Positions 58,755-64,000 of a stretch of 64,000 nucleotides of DNA are shown here, in pieces. Source of the stretch: a bacterium (GTDB taxonomy: Bacteria; UBP14; UBA6098; 4484-93); contig JAGGUN010000006.1 of assembly GCA_021158465.1 (NCBI GenBank), positions 6,631 through 70,630 of the forward strand, read 5' to 3'. Position numbers and translations under genes: made by a program. Below the pieces are notes generated by a model that did not search any database, was not told the origin of the DNA, and worked only from the letters and a program-made list of their open reading frames with translations. Position 1 is the first letter of the stretch; each line of letters begins with the position of its first letter.

Positions 58755-60409
58755 TCCTTCCGGATGCTTACCGGCACAGGACCCACAGATTTGTTTAGCC
58801 CCCTGCCAAATATCATGGCTGTTTCCCTATAGTGTGCAGGAAGGGAAACAACATTCTTTGGCATGTCGGATACCGTCTTGATGGTAAAGCAGGCGGTTCC
58901 ATAGTCGCTTGTAACCAGAGCGGTTTCACCATCTTTTACATCGAGCTCGTCTGCTTTCTGTTCGTTTATCTCGATCCACGGTACAGGGAAGTAGTTTTTG
59001 TTGTACGCTGTTCTTCTGGTCAGGAAGCCTGCTCCGAGATGGGTCGGAAAGGCTGTTGCTACAGCTGTCAGAATGGTATCCGGTCTCTTGCTCTCGGTGG
59101 AAAGTTCTGCCTTCTCCATCGGTTTGAAGCTATCCAGTGTCTCTTTTATCTTCTCCGCATCGGGGATGGATATCTCCTTACCTGTAAGCTTGCTGATGTC
59201 GAGCAGAAGCGAGTCGAGTGTCGGTATCCCGCTAACAGGTGCGAACTCATCGGGGAACGGAAGAATATCACCCGAGATGGTAAGATAGCTTCCGTTCGAT
59301 TCGAAGATAAATCCTGCCGGCAGAACGAGGTTGTAGTTATCGTTCTTTGCCGGTCTTATCGGCGATATGAGTATTCTGCTTGCCAGCTTGTCTAATACAG
59401 TTGTTGCGGCTGGCAGCTGGCAGAATGCGCAACAGTTGATGCAGATTAGAGTGTCTATTTTGCCTTGCTCTATTGAGCTTATCATCTCGCTTATTGGGAC
59501 AAGGTCTTTTATTACCCTGACGACTCCGAGGGAGTTCGAGTATGTTGTGAAGGGTAAGAACCCTTTGTTGAGCCTCTCTGTCAGCTTATACCCTGCTTCA
59601 TACAGGAGAGGGATATTTTCCGTATGTCCTTCTGTATGTGAGATTATCAGGATGGAGCCTTCGGTATCCTTAAATCTTGCGAAGACACATTCGGCAACAT
59701 CTGGTGTCACACCGCATCTCTCTGCGAGCAGTGAAATGTCGATGCTATTGTATTCCTCGGCTCCGGCTAATTTGGCGAGCATAGTAATAAATTCCGCTTC
59801 TCTGCCAGGTTTTAGATGGATATTCCCTGTTCTTGAGAACCGTCTTGTTCTCGATGGGACCGAGTCAACAACGCAGATATCCGCCCCTCTTGAACCGTAT
59901 CTCGATTTGAGTATATGCCTCCCGATAGTCGGATGCTCGGAGAGGATATCACCGACCACCAGTAGAAAGCTTGTCTTCTCTATGTCCTCGAGGTGTGTTC
60001 CTCTGGTTCTGGCAAACATTCCAGCGAGCCAGTCCGATGTGTTGGAGAGGGAAAGTTTTGCACCTGTCGACTCTGCCAGTTCTCCGAGGATGTAAGCCTG
60101 TTCGAGCGTTATGCTGCCGTCGGTTATAATTCCTATCCGCTTGCTCGATGACAGTGTCTTCTGCAAGGTCTTCTTGGCTCTTTCCCAAGATACTTCCTCG
60201 GAGTTGAGTATCGGGAAGCGAACCCTTTCGTGGGAGCGTATGAGTTCCGTTATAAGGTTTCCTCTCGCACACAATCCTCTGCCGTCGGGGTCGTATTCAG
60301 TGCTTATCAGTTCATTTGCCGAGAAGTGAGCCGAGATCGCTCCCTTCCTGATAAAGAAGGTATCATTCATTGGGCAAAATGTGCAGATCCTCTTTGTTCT
60401 CTCTCGCAT
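58751..60409 (-). CDS. NuoG/molybdopterin-oxidoreductase-like protein without Mo ligand
   Basis: 552 residues from ATG 60409 (GGAG upstream); an alternative start at 60448 overlaps the previous gene. Domains follow the molybdopterin-oxidoreductase order: N-terminal Fe-S part, central alpha/beta domain (SFLLVVGDILSEHPTIGRHI, DICVVDSVPSRT) and C-terminal beta-barrel (WIEINEQKADELDVKDGETA). The N-terminal cluster has Cys9 and Cys12, then Asp16 at the third-Cys position, and Cys47. At the Sec/Cys metal-ligand position of formate dehydrogenases it reads LSNTSDWLAGM, so no Mo or W ligand exists. Probably an electron-transfer scaffold, not a formate dehydrogenase. Confidence 0.8.
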   Translation of the reverse strand: MRERTKRICTFCPMNDTFFIRKGAISAHFSANELISTEYDPDGRGLCARGNLITELIRSHERVRFPILNSEEVSWERAKKTLQKTLSSSKRIGIITDGSITLEQAYILGELAESTGAKLSLSNTSDWLAGMFARTRGTHLEDIEKTSFLLVVGDILSEHPTIGRHILKSRYGSRGADICVVDSVPSRTRRFSRTGNIHLKPGREAEFITMLAKLAGAEEYNSIDISLLAERCGVTPDVAECVFARFKDTEGSILIISHTEGHTENIPLLYEAGYKLTERLNKGFLPFTTYSNSLGVVRVIKDLVPISEMISSIEQGKIDTLICINCCAFCQLPAATTVLDKLASRILISPIRPAKNDNYNLVLPAGFIFESNGSYLTISGDILPFPDEFAPVSGIPTLDSLLLDISKLTGKEISIPDAEKIKETLDSFKPMEKAELSTESKRPDTILTAVATAFPTHLGAGFLTRRTAYNKNYFPVPWIEINEQKADELDVKDGETALVTSDYGTACFTIKTVSDMPKNVVSLPAHYRETAMIFGRGLNKSVGPVPVSIRKE

Positions 60410-60425
60410 CACACTCCGTTCTTCT

Positions 60426-61280
60426 TCATATAGAGCCAAATGGGTCATAGTTCATAATGTCCGCATAACACATATCTGGTCCATCCTTGCAGAGATAGTA
60501 CGGACCTATGTTGCAGCGATGGCACTTGCCGACGCCGCAAGACATCCGTCTGTTCATCGAAAGGTATATCTGCTCCGGCTTGAAGCCGAGGTCAAGTAGC
60601 TTGTATGTCACGAACTTTAGCATGATCTCAGGACCGCAGGAGACAGCATATGTATTTTCGATATCGACATCGAGGTTGTCTAAAAGCACCGTCACGAGCC
60701 CGACAGTCTGTGAAACACCCTCGAATTTGAACTCTCCCTTTTCCCATTCGGGGTGTGGTCTGTCGATACTGATGGACATATCGACCTTGCCCTTCTTTAC
60801 CCATTCTTCATACTCATCCCTGAAGACAAGGTCGTACGGGGACCTGGCTCCATATTTTATGGAGATTCTGTTTACCTTTTCATACCGCTCGCCGAACAGT
60901 CCATACAAGCAGGCTCTAAGCGGTGCGAGCCCGACACCACCGCCGATAACGAGAGCCGTTTTGCCGTCGAAGAGATGCGTTGGATACCCATGCCCGAAAG
61001 GTCCCCGGAGTCCGAGTATCTCCCCTGGTTTTACCTTCTCGTGGAGGTAGTCTGTCACTCTTCCCGTCTTGAGGATGGTGATGACCAGCTCATCTACCTC
61101 CCCTGGCTTGGAAGATGGAGTGAATGGCGCCTCGCCGATTCCCGGGACGGAAAGTTGCATAAACTGCCCTTCCCTGAATGTAAGAGGCTGGGAAAGCTTG
61201 AAGAAGAAGGATTTTATATTGGGGGTTTCATCCTTTATCTTTATCAGTTCGGCTTCATACGGATAGTATATATTCTTCAT
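60426..61280 (-). CDS. NAD(P)H/FAD subunit (sulfhydrogenase gamma/PyrK-like)
   Basis: 284 residues. FAD-binding barrel with FREGQFMQLSVPG, NAD-binding motif VIGGGVGLAPLRA (about 111-123) and a C-terminal [2Fe-2S] site, Cys248, Cys253, Cys256 and Cys264 (CGVGKCHRCNIGPYYLC). Family of HydG (gamma) subunits of soluble hydrogenases, sulfur reductases and dihydroorotate dehydrogenase PyrK. Probably the NAD(P)H entry or exit point of the hydrogenase complex. Confidence 0.92.
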   Translation of the reverse strand: MKNIYYPYEAELIKIKDETPNIKSFFFKLSQPLTFREGQFMQLSVPGIGEAPFTPSSKPGEVDELVITILKTGRVTDYLHEKVKPGEILGLRGPFGHGYPTHLFDGKTALVIGGGVGLAPLRACLYGLFGERYEKVNRISIKYGARSPYDLVFRDEYEEWVKKGKVDMSISIDRPHPEWEKGEFKFEGVSQTVGLVTVLLDNLDVDIENTYAVSCGPEIMLKFVTYKLLDLGFKPEQIYLSMNRRMSCGVGKCHRCNIGPYYLCKDGPDMCYADIMNYDPFGSI

Positions 61281-61285
61281 TACGG

Positions 61286-62335
61286 CTACTCCTTCGATGT
61301 GGCAGTTTTGGCTGCCTCGTCGAGGTTCTTAAATGTTTGCCTCATATCTATCTTGCCGAGGCAGTTGACGATGCACCTTCCACAGCCGACGCAGGCATAG
61401 ACGCCGTTGTACCGTATCGGATAGTGCAGGAACTTGTGGTTATATCTATGCTTGAACCTCTCAAGCAAACTTCTCCTCGGATTTGTTCCACCTGCCATAC
61501 GGGCAAACCCTGAATACTGGCATGAATCCCAGACAGAGAACCGATAATTTGCATCCTTTCCCTTCAGGTCGTATAGGGTGAAACAGAAGCAGGTGGGGCA
61601 TACATTTGTGCAAGCACCGCATCCGACACAATCTGCTGCTGTTTCCCATCCATCAGCCCCCTCGGATGCCTCGAGCAATTCCCTGTAGCTCTTTTCTGTC
61701 TTGAACTCTTTGTTTATCTCTTCAAGTTTCGCCAGTATAGTTTCCCTGTTTGTCTCCATCTGTGAGATAGCCTGCTGTTCTGCCTCCGAGAGCGAAAGCG
61801 AAGAAAGTATCTTGCTACCTCTCTCGCTTCCTGCGACAGCGACATACCCCCCATCGACGGGTGATAGGTTGATATCAAACCCCTCCTCGGCGTAGGGCTT
61901 ATCCCCGAGCAGGTTGCAAAAACAGGTGTCCAGTGCATCTGTGCAGTCGATGCTCACCAGGAAAAGAGATTCCCTTGCCGATTTGTAGAACGGGTCAACA
62001 TAGTCCGGGTCGTTCAGGAAGACCTCGTCGAATATCTTGATACCCCTTATGTCGCATCCCTTGACACCGATAACAGCCCTTCTGGGGAAATCTGGTGTTA
62101 TATCCTTGTACTCATCTGATGGATACTTCGCTACCAGCTGTCGGAGTTTCAAGAGGAAAAGTCTCAGGCTCTCTGCAGTTCTGACAGGGGCGAACTCGAA
62201 CTCCTCCGGTATATCATCGAGCCGAACGATACGGCCTGCCCCCTCCGACCTCGTGCAGGCAAAAAGCTCATATTCCTGTGAAATCTTTGAAAAAAACTGC
62301 TTGAGTTTCTTTTCTGGCAAGAAAACTCTCTTCAT
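61286..62335 (-). CDS. 4Fe-4S electron-transfer subunit (sulfhydrogenase beta/AsrA-like)
   Basis: 349 residues from ATG 62335, with GGGGGAGAAGG just upstream; an ATG at 62371 lies inside the likely leader. The N-terminal alpha/beta part (ITPDFPRRAVIGVKGCDIRG) and the two cluster motifs CVGCGACTNVCPTC (about 236-249) and CVGCGRCIVNC (about 315-325) identify HydB/AsrA. Pairs with the gamma-like protein five bases downstream. First gene of the 17-gene hydrogenase operon. Confidence 0.9.
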   Translation of the reverse strand: MKRVFLPEKKLKQFFSKISQEYELFACTRSEGAGRIVRLDDIPEEFEFAPVRTAESLRLFLLKLRQLVAKYPSDEYKDITPDFPRRAVIGVKGCDIRGIKIFDEVFLNDPDYVDPFYKSARESLFLVSIDCTDALDTCFCNLLGDKPYAEEGFDINLSPVDGGYVAVAGSERGSKILSSLSLSEAEQQAISQMETNRETILAKLEEINKEFKTEKSYRELLEASEGADGWETAADCVGCGACTNVCPTCFCFTLYDLKGKDANYRFSVWDSCQYSGFARMAGGTNPRRSLLERFKHRYNHKFLHYPIRYNGVYACVGCGRCIVNCLGKIDMRQTFKNLDEAAKTATSKE

Positions 62336-62384
62336 TCCTTCTCCCCCGTAGGAGCAAGTTATTTTCTTCACTTATGAGTGCATC

Positions 62385-62412
62385 AATATAAAAGATTTCT
62401 TTAACTCGTCAA
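62385..62412 (-). promoter_or_regulatory. Promoter of the hydrogenase operon with internal palindrome
   Basis: Minus strand TTGACG (62407-62412), 16-base spacer, TATATT (62385-62390), directly after the rex stop. The spacer contains the inverted repeat AAAGA-AA-TCTTT (62391-62402), a possible operator for Rex or another repressor. Confidence 0.6.
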
Positions 62413-62421
62413 GAGATTTTT

Positions 62422-63054
62422 TCAAAGATTTGAGAGATAGAAGGTCAGGGTTTCCAGGTCCTGGAAGAAGTTGACATTCTTGACAAGGGTATTTTCTTTT
62501 GGGAGGAGTCTAACCGGTGTAAAGTTCAAGACAGCGGGTATTCCAGCACCCACAACCTTCTCATAGACTCCAACTACCTCCTCCTTTGGTATGGTCAAAA
62601 CAGCTATCTCTATCCTTTTGGTTTTGGCTATCTTGTTCAGGTTTTCGATGTTATAAATCTGTATCCCGTTGTACAGCTTGCCCACCAGAGATGGTTTCTT
62701 ATCGAATATCGCGACGAACTCGAATGAGCTTGTTGTGAACCCCTTGTGGGTGATAAGTGCTTTTCCGAGGTTTCCGAGCCCGATGAGTGCGAGCCTCCAG
62801 GTTCGCTTGAGTCCAAGGATACCCCTTATCTTCTCGATGAGGAGGTCGATGTCGTATCCTGTTCCTTTTTTGCCGAATGTGCCGAAACAGGACAGGTCTT
62901 TCCTGACCTGTGCCGATGAGAACCCGTTTCTCTCCGCCAGCTCGAGGGAGGAGACGGAACCCTTCCCCTCGGATTTTATATCTAAAAGGGTCAAGAGATA
63001 GACCGACAGCCTCTCCACTATGGGTAGAGGCATTTTGCCAAGCTTCTCTCTCAT
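62422..63054 (-). CDS. rex: Redox-sensing transcriptional repressor Rex
   Basis: 210 residues, normal length. Winged-helix domain with FSSAQVRKDLSCFGTFGKKGTGYD (within about 45-70), then a Rossmann domain with LALIGLGNLGKALI, and the C-terminal helix FFQDLETLTFYLSNL. Senses the NADH/NAD+ ratio and releases DNA when NADH is high. Lies directly upstream of the hydrogenase operon in the same direction, and overlaps the malic enzyme gene by four bases (ATGA), so it is positioned to control redox disposal. Confidence 0.96.
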   Translation of the reverse strand: MREKLGKMPLPIVERLSVYLLTLLDIKSEGKGSVSSLELAERNGFSSAQVRKDLSCFGTFGKKGTGYDIDLLIEKIRGILGLKRTWRLALIGLGNLGKALITHKGFTTSSFEFVAIFDKKPSLVGKLYNGIQIYNIENLNKIAKTKRIEIAVLTIPKEEVVGVYEKVVGAGIPAVLNFTPVRLLPKENTLVKNVNFFQDLETLTFYLSNL

Positions 63055-64000
63055 ATACCTTCCGGTTCGGGTGGGGCAGGGGGAATGAACTGCTTCTCCA
63101 TAAGTAGCTGGGTTTCCTCTCTTGCTCTTTTGATCTTTGCTTCAGCGACCTTGAGCAGCTCTTCTTTTGTCATCTTTATTCTTGCTATTCCCTGCTCGAT
63201 GGCTTTCATACCCACGGCAGCTGCTTCTCGCGGGAATACCTCCCACTCATCCATAGTTGGGATGATATAGTCTTCGCGCAGTCCTTTGTCTTCTGCCACC
63301 TTGGCAAGCTCGACTGCGGCAGCGACGCACATCTCGTCTGTGATCGTTTTTGCCTGGACATCGAGTGTCCCGCGGAAGATGCCGGGGAAACCGAGAGAGT
63401 TGTTCACCTGATTTGGAAAATCGCTTCTTCCTGTTGCGACGATTCTTGCCCCTGCCTCTTTTGCCTCCCAGGGCCAGATCTCTGGGATGGGGTTTGCACA
63501 GGTGAAGAGTATCGCATCCTTTGCCATAGTTGAGACCCATTCAGGCTCAATGACGCCTGGTCCGGATTTCGACAGTGCAATGCAGACATCTGCTCCCTTC
63601 ATTGCTTCAGGTATGCCTCCTCTGACCCTGTTAGGATTGGTCATCTGCGCCAGTTCCCATTTCTCCTTATATCTCTCTGGAAGGTCATCCCTGTCGGTGT
63701 GGAGCGTTCCCTTGGAATCGACTAAGATGACATTCTTCGGGTCGATGCCGATATCGAAGAGGAGATGTGCAATTCTGACATTAGCAGCTCCTACTCCTAT
63801 CATAGCGACCTTTATCTCTGGAAGTTTCTTCCCAACGATTTTAACAGCGTTTATGAGCCCCGCGACCGTGACCGCTGCTGTTCCCTGCTGGTCGTCGTGC
63901 CATACCGGTATCCTTGCGCGCTTCCTGAGCTGCTCAAGTATATAGAAGCACTTTGGCTGGGAGATGTCCTCGAGGTTTATTCCGCCGAATGAAGGCTGAA
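63051..64000 (-). CDS. NAD(P)-dependent malic enzyme (5' end outside window)
   Basis: About 316 C-terminal residues are visible; the frame is open to the window edge, so an internal ATG at 63803 is not the start. Oxidatively decarboxylates malate to pyruvate. Motifs: FGGINLEDI and VWHDDQQGTAAV (metal and substrate), VAMIGVGAANVRIA (nucleotide binding), LFTCANPIPEIWPWEA, and TGRSDFPNQVNNSLGFPGIF. The C-terminus carries a charged helix and PPAPPEPEGI. Co-transcribed with rex, joining a carbon-flow step that makes NAD(P)H to its redox sensor. Confidence 0.94.
   Translation of the reverse strand, partial: QPSFGGINLEDISQPKCFYILEQLRKRARIPVWHDDQQGTAAVTVAGLINAVKIVGKKLPEIKVAMIGVGAANVRIAHLLFDIGIDPKNVILVDSKGTLHTDRDDLPERYKEKWELAQMTNPNRVRGGIPEAMKGADVCIALSKSGPGVIEPEWVSTMAKDAILFTCANPIPEIWPWEAKEAGARIVATGRSDFPNQVNNSLGFPGIFRGTLDVQAKTITDEMCVAAAVELAKVAEDKGLREDYIIPTMDEWEVFPREAAAVGMKAIEQGIARIKMTKEELLKVAEAKIKRAREETQLLMEKQFIPPAPPEPEGI

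Noticed and set aside
58751-60448. Formate dehydrogenase (FdhF) beside HycB, making a classical formate hydrogenlyase
   Set aside because: No Sec or Cys at the metal-ligand position, no in-frame TGA, and one cluster Cys is missing. NuoG-like scaffold fits better.
62336-62371. Upstream ATG (62371) as start of the HydB-like gene
   Set aside because: No ribosome site there and it lies at the expected transcript start. ATG 62335 has GGGGGAGAAGG and matches family N-termini.
62340-62421. Canonical Rex operator TTGTGAA-N4-TTCACAA upstream of the hydrogenase operon
   Set aside because: No match by eye on either strand; the only symmetrical element is AAAGA-AA-TCTTT, plus a poor CACT/AGTG pair at 62369-62380.
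1-64000. tRNA, rRNA, insertion sequence, prophage or CRISPR in the window
   Set aside because: Gaps between genes are at most about 200 bases and are filled by promoters and terminators; no transposase, integrase or repeat-spacer pattern was seen. A tRNA/rfam scan would settle small RNAs.

Overview
The window reads as a chromosomal segment of a Gram-negative, anaerobic, hydrogen-metabolising bacterium, most likely an uncultured lineage of the FCB group (Fibrobacteres-Chlorobi-Bacteroidetes relatives such as the WOR-3/TA06/Hydrothermae-type candidate phyla). The placement is inference. What is visible: four secreted proteins end in a type A type IX secretion (T9SS) sorting domain; there is a TonB/ExbB/ExbD1/ExbD2 set and a predicted outer-membrane barrel; and there are a group 4 [NiFe] hydrogenase with Mrp antiporter subunits, Rnf subunits, Rex, a ThyX-type thymidylate synthase and many iron-sulfur proteins. 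Genes are densely packed. Stop/start overlaps are frequent, no gene-free stretch exceeds about 200 bases, and no tRNA, rRNA, CRISPR array or insertion sequence was seen.

Layout. 1-8332 (+): glutamine synthetase C-terminus, two DUF3857/transglutaminase-like secreted proteins (the second lacks catalytic Cys and His), an O-antigen ligase-like membrane protein, cysS, a HIT protein and plsC. 8303-20935 (-): a gingipain-like C25 protease with T9SS tail; a unit of an FG-GAP T9SS cargo plus a heterodimeric ABC exporter; a ClC channel. 21025-22625 (+): family 4 uracil-DNA glycosylase and a barrel-like protein. 22568-25510 (-): rnfC-rnfD-rnfG without rnfA/B/E. 25580-33725 (-): exbB-exbD-exbD-tonB-M1 aminopeptidase-polyferredoxin-NtrC regulator-smpB-tandem ThyX.

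33855-41383 (-) is a cluster of small secreted proteins of unrecognised function. Three beta-rich 'A' proteins are interleaved with three two-domain Ig-like 'B' proteins, a protein with two internal repeats ('C') and a short T9SS cargo. A1 has two tandem consensus promoters, a near-perfect ribosome binding site and its own terminator, as expected for an abundant surface or extracellular structural protein. This is my main candidate for an undescribed system.

41579-48618 (-): two TPR/multi-spanning glycosyltransferase-like paralogues, glycogen synthase, hypB, hypA, a hydrogenase maturation protease and a truncated methylase-like gene, behind one good promoter. 48718-62335 (-): a 17-gene hydrogenase operon joining a soluble-hydrogenase-type NAD(P)H/FAD module, a NuoG-like protein without Mo ligand, a HycB-like ferredoxin, a complete group 4 [NiFe] hydrogenase core and Mrp antiporter subunits. 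62422-64000 (-): the redox repressor Rex and a malic enzyme cut by the window edge. Together the right-hand third describes redox-controlled H2 production or uptake coupled to Na+/H+ transport, with the nickel-site assembly genes immediately downstream.
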